A stretch of DNA of 64,000 nucleotides from Haematococcus lacustris (lineage: Eukaryota; Chlorophyta; Chlorophyceae; Chlamydomonadales; Haematococcaceae), in contig JASKMD010000019.1 in NCBI GenBank assembly GCA_030144725.1, positions 5,054,985-5,118,984 of the forward strand, in the 5' to 3' direction. Both the position numbers and the translations under genes were made by a program. Each line of letters starts with the position of its first letter. Position 1 is the first letter of the stretch. The notes beneath the pieces are model-generated. The model did no database searches. It worked only from the letters and a program-made list of their open reading frames with translations, and was not told the DNA's origin. This document shows positions 15,574 to 25,899 of this stretch, piece by piece.

Positions 15574-16141
15574 TTAGGCCTGCCTTATAACTCCTAAAAC
15601 AGCGCAGGGCCTGCCTTTGTAGTCTGATGTGTAGTCTAGTGTGGAGTCTAGCCCAGCCCCCTCGCCCTCCTCCCTCCCCCCCTGTGCAGCTCTTGGGCCA
15701 CAGCCGGCAGCAGGGACACGTACCCCAGCCACCCCACCCTGCTGCCTTACATCAGGCACCTGCTGCTGTCTGCACTGTGGCGGAGGCCGCATAGGCTGGG
15801 GCCCTGCCTCATGCCCCTGCTCCCCCTTCAGCCTCTCTGCCCCACTGCTGTCGCTGTCACTGCCACCGCCTTGATGATTGTGCCTCTCCTTCATGGGCCT
15901 TAAGAACGCACACCCATGTCTCAACCCCTTCCACTTGCCTGCGGCGCAACCTCCTCCCAACAACCGTCTGCTGCCGTCAACGCCCATCGCCACACCTGTC
16001 ACCTCTAAAGAATGTTGGAGGTCCCTGAGGCCCTTGCCCACGCTCCATCCCTCCCCCCTCTCCCCTCCCCCCCTCTCCCCTCCCCCCTCCCTTTTTGACC
16101 ACAGTTTACCCCCCCCCCCACCCCCTCCTGTCCCTCCCCCT
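15574..16141 (-). other. Probable 3' UTR of the PRR gene
   Basis: This lies directly downstream of the PRR stop codon on the minus strand. TTACA at 15747-15751 (TGTAA on the minus strand) is about 390 bases past the stop and is the likely polyadenylation signal. The long minus-strand reading frame across it is Gly/Arg-rich and looks non-coding. Confidence 0.45.
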
Positions 16142-19100
16142 TCATGCCTCATCGTCAGACCCCCCACTCGCCCCCCCTGCCTCCTCCTCGCTCCTCCCCT
16201 CCTCACTGGCTTCATCCTCCTCTTGGTCACTCAGTTCAGAGGAGCCTCGGCGACCCAGACCCACCCCCCGGCGCCCCCCCACACCCCCATCCCCCTGGTG
16301 TGCCGCCTTGTGGACCCTGGCACCCCGACTGCTGGCCAGGCTGCGGAGCCCCTGCCCTGCTGCCCGCCCCTTGCCCTGGGCCCCCCCTTGCACAGGGGAC
16401 TGCAGCCGCTGCCGCTTGCCCACCCCCACCCCCAGCTCCCCCGCCCCCCAGGCCCCTAGGGGGGGGCTGGCAGCAGGGTCCAGTCGGCTGGGGTAGGCGG
16501 CAGCAGCAGCAGCAGCAGCAGCCAGGGCCCCTGAGGGGGCAGCAGAGCCCCTCCCTCGAGCTTTGCTGCCATCGTGGCCAGGGGCAGGCTTGCCTGGGTG
16601 TGTGGTGAGGGGGGGGGGGGCGGCGGGGGCATGTCAGATCTGGTAGATCTTCCTGAGAGGGGGAGGGGTGCGAGGGGGCAGGGGGGGCACAGCTCCCCTC
16701 GCCTCCACCTTCGTTGCGCCGTGCATCAGCTGCATGGGGGAGGGCATCAGCGCAGCGGAAGGAGCAGGATGAGCACGCAGCAGCAGCAGCAGGAGGATGA
16801 GGAGTGGCCAGGGGCAGGGAAAGGACCAACAGGGGGGGCAGTGCATATTCGGCATGGCAGCATGGCAGCGGCAGTAGCGGCAGCGGCAAGGGAGGAAGCA
16901 GGATGGGCAGGAGGGTCAGATCAGCACCAGAACCAACACCGACACAAGCAGTCAAGAGGTCAGCAGCCAGCAGCCGGCAGCCAGCAGGCCTTGGCTCATT
17001 ACACAGGGTCAGGTCACTACCAGGAAAGAAATCTACGCAAAGGGGGGAGGCCGTCCCCTTTCCTTGCGGGGTTCCTACTGTGCAGCACTGCCGGCAAAGG
17101 AGGAAGGGGAGGTGCAGAAGGGTGGGGGGCAGGTGGTTAGCTGCTCACCTGCTTGTTGAGCCGCCAGCACCTCTTGCTTCACGAACTGACCTCTCACTCG
17201 AGGTCTGGCCTCAGCCAGACGCTTCCGACTCTCATACCTCACCTGATCAGATCAGGTCAGGTCAGGTCAGGTCAGGTCAGGTCAGGTCAGGTCAGGTCAG
17301 GTCAGGTCAGGTCAGGTCAGGTCAGGTCAGGTCAGGTCAGGTCAGGTCAGGTCAGGTCAGGTCAGGTCAGGTCAGGTCGCAGCAGCAAGAGCAGCAGGAG
17401 GAGCAGGATTAGCAGCTGCAGCAGCATCGACACTTCCCTTAGGCTGTACTCTCAGCCCCTTACCCCTCCTCAGTGCCTAACCCCTGCCCTCATCTCTCCA
17501 GCCCGCCCCTGCCCATGTCCTACTCACAGCGTCCCCTGCAGCAGCCAGCACCCACCTTCTTGTGGAAGGTCCTGTTCTTCTTCTTGATCAGGTACTTCTG
17601 CAGCGCCGCCTGGCGGTACGAGGTGGACGCCCCGGAGCTGCGTGAACTCATGGCGGAGGGGGGCAGGGGGGCGCCTGCAGCCCATGGCAACAGCAGCACC
17701 AGACACCAGGTTAGGGTCACAGGGTCACAGGGTCAGGGTCAGCGTCACAGGGTCAGGGTCAGGGGCACAAGGTTAGTGTCAGGGTCAGGGTCAGGGTTAG
17801 GGTCAGGGTCAGGGTCAGCACGCACCGCACACCATGGCAAGGTCAGCACACTCACCCTGCACCGCCACACCGGCCTGCCGCATTCACCACGCGGTTAGCT
17901 AAGCAAGCTGTCAGCTAAGCAACACTGTGCTGACTCAACTGAAACTGAAGCAACTGAAGCAACTAAAGCAACTGGACCACCTGACCAAGTCTGCATGCCT
18001 GGGGGTAAGTTAGGCTTCAGCTGGTGCTGCTGCCCAGTTCGGACTACCCTGCCCTGCCCCAGTGGGCCAGCCACCCAGCAGCAGCTGCCACCGCACCTGC
18101 CATGACCACCAAGGAGGGAAAGGAGGGCGGCAGGGGAGGCTCAGAGCAGCTCATCCCCTCTGGCCCAGACCCCCAGCCCCGGCCCAGCTGCCCGCTGCCC
18201 AGCTGCACCATCCCTGAGTTGATGCCCTCCAAGCTGCCCAGCAGGCCCGGCTGAGTGGAGCCCCCTGGGGCAGGGAAAGGAAGCCGGGAGGAAGCTCCCA
18301 ACACCTGATGCAGGTGCGTGGGGTCGGCCACCTCACCGGCCCCTGTGTGCTGCCCCCCTGCCCCTGCCCCCGCCCCTGCTGCTGCTGCCCCCCCTGCTGC
18401 TCTGCCTGCTGCCGCCTTCATGTTTAAAGGGCTGCTGGCCTGACCGCCCCCTGGGCTGCTGTGCAAGACGTTGCCAGCCTGATCCCGTGCTTTGCCCATG
18501 TCCTGGGTGGTTGGGGCAGTTACATCTGCATGGTCAGGCGGTTGGGAATTGTGTGACATATCAGACCCATGCCCCCTGTCGTGTCCATGTGAGTAGGCAG
18601 AGGTGCCTGTGGTGGTGGCAGCCTGGTGGGGCAGCAGGGGCTGGGGGGGCTGGGGGGGCGGCAGGCTGTGTGTCAGGGGCATCAGCGGGGGGTAGAAGGG
18701 GGGTTGCCTTGGGAGAGGTGCCCCTGCTGCCTGGGCCTGGGCCTGGTGTAGGGCTGCCATGTGCTGCCAATGGGGGTGGGCGTGGACCAGGGCAAAGAGC
18801 AGCTGGGTCACTGAGTCGGGCAGCAGCTGGCCTGGGGGAGCGGCCAAGGGGTAGGACCCAGGAGGGGGGCCCACAGGCCTGTGGCTGGGGAGGGTCAGTG
18901 GGGTCAGGGCGGCTGCCCCTGTGGCCATGGTCTGACCAGCGGGATTACCAGCAGCAGTGGTGCTGGGTGGAAGAATATCGCCTGCCCCTGCTGCTGCTGC
19001 TGCCGGGGAGGGGTTGGTCGAGGTGGGGAGGGGTGCCTGACCCTCCACAGTGGTTCCATTGTCCGCTGCGGTGTCCGCTACATTATGTGCTTGAGCTGCC

Positions 19101-22100
19101 TCTTGGCCTGAGGGAGGGGGCTGCAGGGTCACTGGGGCAGCTGGGGTGGGCCCCTGACCGGCCTGATCTGCACCCTCACTCTTGCCGGAGTGTGACCTAG
19201 CAGCTGCAGGGCCAGAGCCATGGGCAGGGGGGATAACCCCCTGGGTGCCATGGGGCGGGGGGGGCTGGGCCCACCCTGACCCTGCCAGTCCCAGTTGACC
19301 CAGTAGGCCCCCCTGCTGCTGCTGCTGCTGCACCCCCTGCTGCTGCTGCTGCTGGCTCACCCCCAGGGCCAGGGAGCTGAACCCTGCCCCTGCCCCCGCT
19401 CCTGCCTTGCCCTCAGCCGCAACAGCGCTCTCAGGCGGGCGTTGTGAGCGGGGCAGGATGACGGTGAGGGCTGAGAAAGCGGAGCGTGAGGAGTGCCCCA
19501 AAAGGCCACGCTGCCGCCCATGCTCATTACTCCCCGCCCCACTGCCCCCAGTCACCCCGTCACAACCGCTCTCGCCGGTATTTGAACCCGTGACCGTGCC
19601 GGTCCCTGCGCCGTCTGAGCCTGACTGGTTGTGCAGGAGGTGGGGGTGGGGGTGAGGGTGGCTGTGAAGGTGGTGGGTGTAGGGGTGGTAGGGGGAGTGG
19701 GGATAGGCGGAGGGGTGGGGGAGGAGGGGGTTGCCCCACGCCAGCGATCCAATACCCAGAGCGGAGCCCACATGCGAAGCGCCAGGAGCCACAAAGCTGT
19801 TGGGCTGGTGGTGGTGGGTGGAGGTAAGCCTGGCAGGTGAGGGGCTGCAGCCGGTGTTCTCCCAGTGCATGGGTCCTAGGCCCCGGCCGCCCCCTGGCCC
19901 CCCTGCTGCTGTGCAGGGGTCCAGGCGTGGAAGCCAGCTGCAATGCCCCTGCCCCTGCCCCTGCCCCAGCTCACCCCCCACGCTACCCACCCCGGAGAGT
20001 TTCAGAGGGGCCAGGTGGGGCAGCTCACAGTTCAGGGGGGTGGCGGCCAAAGCAGCTGGCAGGCTCAGCCCTTGCATGAGGGCGTCGGGGTGGGTGGGCA
20101 GGGTGGTGAGGTGGCCTGGTAAGCTGCTGGCAGTCATGGGCGGGGGGAGGCTGAAGCCGCGGTGGGCCAGGGCAGCGGCGCTGGCTGCGGCTGCGCGCTG
20201 GCTCTCCTTGTCCTGAGCCAGGGCAGCCAACTCTTGAAGCACGCGGGGGATGGGGGCACCTGGGCAGGGGGAGGGTGAGGGAGGTGAGGGTGAGGGAGGG
20301 TGAGGGCAGCGGGGGCAGGGGGCAGGGGAGAGGGGCTACCAGGGGGGGCCTGGTGGAAGGGGGGGGGGGGGGTGCAAGGGCTAGGGGCAGCAGGGCAGGG
20401 GGGTGTTAGAGGCTGTGCAAGGGGGGGGGGGGGCAGGGGCCTGGGGGCCGGGTCAGGGTCAGGGTCAGAGTCAGGGTCAGAGTCAGGGTCAGGGTCAGGG
20501 TCAGGGTCAGAGTCAGGGTCAGGGTCAGGGCAGGCAGGCTGCAGGGTCAAGACGGCAGAATGAGGAGCACAGAGGAGCGCGGAGAAATCTACCCATAATC
20601 TACCATAATGAACCTGTAGCAACCAATGTAACTAAACAGTAATTAGCACTAGCGATCCCCCTTACCTGCACTGGCAACTAACCCGGACCGAGTCCCATTG
20701 CACCTCCCCCCCCTCCGCCCCCCACCTATGCCCCTTCCACTTACCCGGTGCTCCCACAGCATTCGCCCTCATGGCCTGCGCTCTCAAGGGTGCCCTGCTG
20801 GCCCCCCCTGCCGCCCCCTCCGCCCCCCCCCCCCACACCCCCTGCCCACTGCCTCGCCCATCCCGGTAGCGGGCCAGTGCCCTGGTCTGCCCCCGGCTTA
20901 CATCCAGGCGCTGCACCCCCTGCCCCCGGCAACACTGAGCTCAGGCCCAGCAACGCCTTGGCTGCAGCGTCCATTTGAGCGCTGCCGTCCTCCACTTCCA
21001 TGGCAAAGGGAGTTGCCCCTGAGCCTGCCTCCCCACTGCCCCCACCGCTAGTCAAGGGTGGGCAGGCTGGCGGGGGGGGCTGCTGCACAGCCCCTTCAAC
21101 ACCCTCCCCTGCAGCGGTGGTCAGGGGCTCCTCAACCTCCCCAGTGACGTCATCGCTGGCACTGGCGGCTGCACCTGGCCGGGCCCCCTCCCCCTCCCCC
21201 TCCTGCCCACTCCCTGAGCCACCAGCTGCTGACCCAGCCTCAGGGGGGGCCGACCCCCCTCCCCCCTGCATGTCCACATCTGACACAGGGGGGCTGTCTG
21301 CCCGCTCCTCTGCCGCCCCCACCGCCTGCTGCTGGATGGCTGCCTGCAGCTTATCTGCCACTTGCTGCAGCTGCTGCTGCAGGCTGTCAGGTGCAGGGCT
21401 CTGGAGGGAGAGGAGACCAGGTGGGTAGGAGGAGCCAGGCTGGGTCCGCTGCTGCTGCTGCTGCTGCTGAGCTGAAGGGTGCAGGCCACCAGGCTGGGGT
21501 TCGACCTCAGGAGTGCGGTTGGTCCCACTGCCCTGCTCCTGCTGCTCCCCCGGCCGCCCATGTGGCTGCTGCTGCTGCTGCTGGGATGGGGCCCGGACGT
21601 CCTGCTGCTGCATCCGGGGGGAGGGAGTGCGTTCGAGGGAGCGATTACCAGCCTGACCTGATTGAGAGCCTGACCCCGTGCGGGCGTCTTGCTGACGGCT
21701 TCCCTCCCCCTCACCTCCCTCCCCCGTAGCCATCTCCTCCCCTGACCCCCTGCTGCCTTCACACTCGCTCTCCCCCTCCACCATCGTCAGCTGGGCTGAG
21801 GTCGCCCCGGTCTCCTCTTGACCTGCACCGGCACTACCCTCCTCCCCACCCACTGCTGACTGGGCTCCAGCTGCCCCGCCCTCCCGCCCCTGCACCTGCC
21901 CCTGCCCTGGGTCTGCCAGTTGATCCTGGCCCCGTCCCTGTCGCGGGCCTGCACCTTTCTGGCCGCGCAGGTCAGGTCGCGCGGCTGGCTGCAATGGCCG
22001 TACACTGCTGGCAGTGCATGCTTGCCTTGGTCTGGTGTCGGGACCGGGTGGGGTGGTGCTGTTGAGCTGCTGTGGGTTGAGCCAGGTCCATCGTGATGTC

Positions 22101-23240
22101 CCGGTGCCCACAGAGCGATCTGATCTGATCTGATCTGAAGCCTGATCTGGCCCTGGATCTGTCTGTTCCCTTGGACTGTGAGGACCCGGATTCCCCTTGC
22201 CAGTTGCCTGAGCAGGCTGCGCAGGATGAGTGTGACCGTCACGGTGCTGCTGTTGGCGATGGTGGTTGCTGTGATGCTGGCCTGGTGCTGCGCCTGGGCC
22301 CCCTGCACCCTGATCCCCTAAGCTAGTGCTGGCGCCGCTGCTGTTGTTCTTGCCGCCTGGCTGGTCATGCGCTTGCTGAGGGCTGCCTGTCTCCTGAAGC
22401 AACGCCTGCTGCTGCTGCTGCGCGACTGTGTCGGCGTGGCTGCCTGGCATCTCCTGCTGCGTGGGGCTGCCATCATGTGCAGCTAGGGGAGGGGGCTGTG
22501 GTGGGACTTGTGCATTGGCGGCAGCACTGCTGCCATGCTGGCCAGCCCCAACTGCTGCGGAGCCAACACCTGGGGGCTGGGGGACGGCTGCGGCTTTGGA
22601 GCGGTGGGCCCTCCACACGTGCTGCCACAGCGTAGCAACCTCGTTCCGCCGCACAGGTTTGATCAGGTAGTCTGCGGCCCCTGCTTCAAAAGCCTGGAGC
22701 ACTGATGCCTGCGACAGGAGGGGAGGACAGGCAAGAAGTTGCTGTCAGTAGGTTCGTCCATAAGTGCCACACTCTTGGCTGCGAGGCTGGGAGTGCTGCT
22801 GCAGTGATGCAGTGCTGAGCACTCAGCCTGGGCTGGCTGTGGTGCACCCAGCAGTTGTGCCTGTGGTGGGGTGTGGTCTGTGGTGGAGGTGGAGGGGTCG
22901 GGTTTACCTGAGAGTCGGCGCTGGACATGACGACGACCGGCACATCGCAGAATGCGGTGCCATGCAAGACTTCGTGTATAAGCTGGAAACCGGAGACTTC
23001 AGGCATGAGCAGGTCCGTAAGTACCAGGTCGAATGGCTTTGCGCCTGGCTTGCGGCTGGCCAAAAGTAGCTGAATGGCTTCACGCCCATTGGCTGCGGTC
23101 GTCACGCGGTAGTTGAACTTGCGCAAGAGCTGTTCCACTGTGCGCAGAGTGGTCAGGTCGTCTTCGACGAGGAGGACAGATGCATTGAGCAGCCCCGGGC
23201 CTGCAGCCTGAGCGCAGATGGGCCCAGCAGGCGAATCCAT
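16142..23240 (-). CDS. Pseudo-response regulator, receiver plus CCT
   Basis: Plant-type PRR/TOC1-class nuclear regulator; in land plants such proteins are circadian transcriptional repressors. Exons on the minus strand: 23240-22908, 22708-20745, 20259-18097, 17674-17556, 17242-17149 and 16593-16142, about 1700 residues. The receiver covers about residues 20-145: acidic pair D27/D28 (VLLVEDDLTT), D76 in FDLVLTDLLMP, SS at 106-107, K128 in DYLIKPVRRNE, then the PRR hallmark ATLWQHVWR. A linker of about 1350 residues rich in Gln, Gly, Pro and His follows. The CCT domain is split by an intron: YRQAALQKYLIKKKNRTFHK, then VRYESRKRLAEARPRVRGQF. The tail is acidic (DQEEDEASEEGRSEEE). The junction between 20745 and 20259 is unsettled: either a 38-nt microexon (20703-20666) or a GTGGGA donor nine bases inside CACCGG-side exon sequence restores phase. 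An upstream 5' exon is possible. Confidence 0.88.
17249..17379 (+). repeat. (AGGTC)n satellite in the CCT intron
   Basis: About 26 copies of the pentamer AGGTC (GACCT on the transcript strand) fill the intron between the two halves of the PRR CCT domain, starting seven bases from the acceptor. The tract creates a repeated SGQVR ORF on the plus strand. Confidence 0.95.
17708..17818 (+). repeat. (GGGTCA)n degenerate repeat
   Basis: Irregular GGGTCA/GGTTAG hexamers in the PRR intron upstream of the first CCT exon. They resemble degenerate telomere-like units but are mostly GGGTCA. Confidence 0.8.
20451..20532 (+). repeat. (GGGTCA/GAGTCA)n repeat in PRR intron
   Basis: Tandem GGGTCA and GAGTCA hexamers in the intron between the two large PRR linker exons. 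It is the same family as the repeat at 17708-17818. Confidence 0.85.
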
Positions 23241-24125
23241 GGGGCAGGCGCGACTAGTCTCAAGGCCAACCTACGAAACAAGAGCACGCACAGAGCGCCA
23301 GAGGATTCCAGCAGCACATCACTGAGGGCGCTCTGGTCTGACAACAGCTTGAAGCAGCCCCCAGATATCTCCCCAGTCAGATATGGCCGCAGATTTTTTT
23401 GTGGCATTGTGTTTCGCAGACGCAAGACTGTTCGGGGCGCTACACACCTGCGACATAGTGGTCGTAGCTGTCATTCAGGACCCATTTAAGTGTTGTTGGT
23501 GTCGCTGCCGCAGGCAATGGCAAGCGCTGTTGAGCTGTTGCAGCTGATGCGAAGAAGCAGCACAAGTGTCAAGCGAGACACTGCGGGATTCGATATGTGT
23601 AAATCAATGGGCACTTTGTCCTCACATCACATAATATCTCAACATGCACGATATCGCCATTCTCATTTGCCCACCCTCACCTCACCCTCCCTCGCCACCC
23701 TCATTGCAAGCTTTGGGGCAGTAACGGAAGGGGCAGTACCTGCAGAAGCCTGCTGCACACGTCTGTAACCCATGCAGCAAGCTCAAACTATGTATGCTCC
23801 TTCTGTTTCTGCTGCTTTTGCTGCTCTTGCAGATGCTGCTTCCGGTGCTCCTAATATCTCCTGCAGCTGCCTTAATCCACTCCCGCTGCCGCTCCTGCAA
23901 TTGCAGACGTGCCAGCGAGCCAAGTCAGGCCACCAGTAGGGCACGACCGGACGTGTTAAAGTTAATGTTAAACCGTTTTGTTAAAGATGCACGCTTGGTC
24001 TTGATACGAGTCGTTTTTTGCTGTCGTTCTGGTCACGACACGGCAATGCACCCAGCGACACTATGCAGGCAGAAGTGGCCAGTGAGACGCAGTCCCAGGG
24101 TAGCAAAACGGGTATGTTAAAGATT
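23241..24125. other. PRR upstream region
   Basis: This should hold the 5' UTR and promoter of the minus-strand PRR gene. An in-frame extension upstream of the chosen Met reaches an AG at about 23270 that could be an acceptor, so a 5' coding exon may lie here. I found no clear exon or named regulatory element. Confidence 0.35.
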
Positions 24126-25164
24126 TGTAATTGAGTTTTACTCAGTTGTAATCGTTAATAGACCTCGTTTTAAGAATCGTTAACTGCAGCGACCTGGGCC
24201 CTATTCGCGGTCGCGGTTTTATCAATAGTTTGAATTTATTGAGTATCCAGCGGTTGTCCGTTAGCAACGAACTTCACGCTGGTGGTGGTGGCCGGTGCTT
24301 GCAGCAGCATATGCTTTTGCTACTGGGCGACTGGTACTGTGCGTTTGCTATTGTGCGATTGACACCTCGCGATGGTAGCGAATAGCCATTGCCTGCACAT
24401 TGCCTTGCACTGTGCGGTTTCCACTATGCCATTGCCACTGTGCGATAGCAGCATTTGCCTCTGTGCGATGGCATGGCCACAGCACGAGTATTACTACGCG
24501 AATGCCACTATGCCATTGCCACTATGCCATTGCCACTGTGCCATTGCGACTGTGCCATTGCCATCGTGCGATTGCCATTGTGCTGTAGCAGCATTTGCGA
24601 TTGCCACTGTGCGGATGTGGGCAATGGGTTCTTGCGCTTGCTCTGGCGGTCCCGCCATACAAACGCTGCCAAGATTTACGGCTCTAATGCAAGTGGGTGA
24701 GCGAAGTGGCTGACGACGACGGCTGCCGCGGCGGATACTTCGCCTAACTACTCGAACTGCAAGGCAGTTGATGGGCAATAGTTCGTATTCATGAAGGCCC
24801 TTTCGAAAGGGCGCTAATGAATACGAACTATTGCTCACCAACTGCCCAACAGACCTCGAAAAACGGCGTCCTTTCTCGCTCTTTAGCAGCGCGAAGGGCA
24901 AGTGAGTTGCTCTGCAATAGCGATGCGCGCTCATAAGCCCTAATGCCCCAGTCAGTGAGGCTGGCGGCCAAAAAGTGCAGCGGTTAGGGCAATAAATACG
25001 AATTTTTTATTGTTGCGACCGCGAATAGGGCCCTGGTGTATTAACAAAAGTGCTTGCCAACGAACACGTAACAGCCGGCCAACACCATCGCAGGTGACAA
25101 GAAGCATCACATTGCGCGGCTTCGCCGCGCCAATAGAACTTCGCCTACGTAAAACTCAATTACA
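24126..25164. mobile_element. TIR element with nested palindromes
   Basis: A 1.04-kb non-coding element. A 16-bp terminal inverted repeat (TGTAATTGAGTTTTAC) lies at 24126-24141 and, inverted, at 25149-25164. A second 19-bp inverted pair starting GGGCCCTATTCGCGG is at 24196-24214 and 25015-25033. A third, central pair (24776-24792 and 24817-24833, 17 bp, perfect) encloses the 16-bp palindrome GCCCTTTCGAAAGGGC (24797-24812). The left half also carries a degenerate tandem array of CCATTGCCACTGTG-like units (about 24360-24620). I see no obvious target duplication and no transposase, so it is non-autonomous or old. Confidence 0.7.
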
Positions 25165-25428
25165 CTAGATACTGGAGTCGCCTGGGCCCAGGCCTGTGCG
25201 ATACGGGGTTACGGGTTACGGATACGCTTACATTACTTACCGTAGCTCAGTAAGCACACGCGTAAGTTCCGCCTAACCGATCTGTAAGTTCCGCCGTAAG
25301 GGGGTCCATGCAAACATGCGGGCCATCTTTTTCGCTTCTCCCCTTCCGCCTTCCCTGCTTCCTCCAACCCTGCTTCACCTGTTTCCTACAACTTTGTTTA
25401 CTCATCGAGCCTATCTGCTTCCGAGTGT

Positions 25429-25740
25429 TTAGTACTTAGCACGTTGCACCCAACCATCTGCATAAGCATCAACGTCTCTCTCATCAGCCAAGGCCTCGAC
25501 ACTCAAGGCCTCGACACTCAAGAGGTACGAGCAGGTGACTGTCAGCAAATGTGCACCTAGGTGGTTCGGGTTGCTGCCAGGGGCAGCCTTGACAGCAAAG
25601 GAGCAGAAGTTGCACTTGCGCCTGTCGCTATCGCAGCCTTCGCCATTTGCGCCGAAGTGCCTGTGATACCAAACCGGTGTGCTAATGTTGGGCTGGTCGG
25701 TCCGGCTGCGGCCCAGAGACACCGGGGTTCTGTTGTACAT
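25429..25740 (-). pseudogene. BED-type zinc-finger fragment
   Basis: The minus-strand reading contains TPVWYHRHF followed by RKCNFCSFAVKAAPG and NHLGAHLLTVTC, the spacing of a BED zinc finger (CX2C, then HX3H or C, with an aromatic lead). BED fingers head hAT transposases. No transposase core follows,  so this is at most a remnant or a domesticated fragment. It stands about 170 bases from the large palindromic element. Confidence 0.5.
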
Positions 25741-25899
25741 CCTCTGCAGTGGCCATGGATGACCGGTGCATCTGCAGACGCTGAGTGGCGCGTGGTGACC
25801 CTAACTCCATCACAGTCGATGTGCGCTCGTCGCGACACATTGAGGTGGCTGTGGGGCTTGAAGGTCACAGGGGGCTTCACACATACGGGAAGCGGTTGG

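Noticed and set aside
15574..16230. 218-residue minus-strand ORF overlapping the PRR end
   Set aside because: It is in another frame from the PRR terminal exon and is Gly/Arg-rich; most likely 3' UTR.
20741..22702. Treating the 653-residue ORF at 22702 as a separate gene
   Set aside because: It lacks its own ATG at that point and continues the PRR receiver in phase from the exon ending at 22908.
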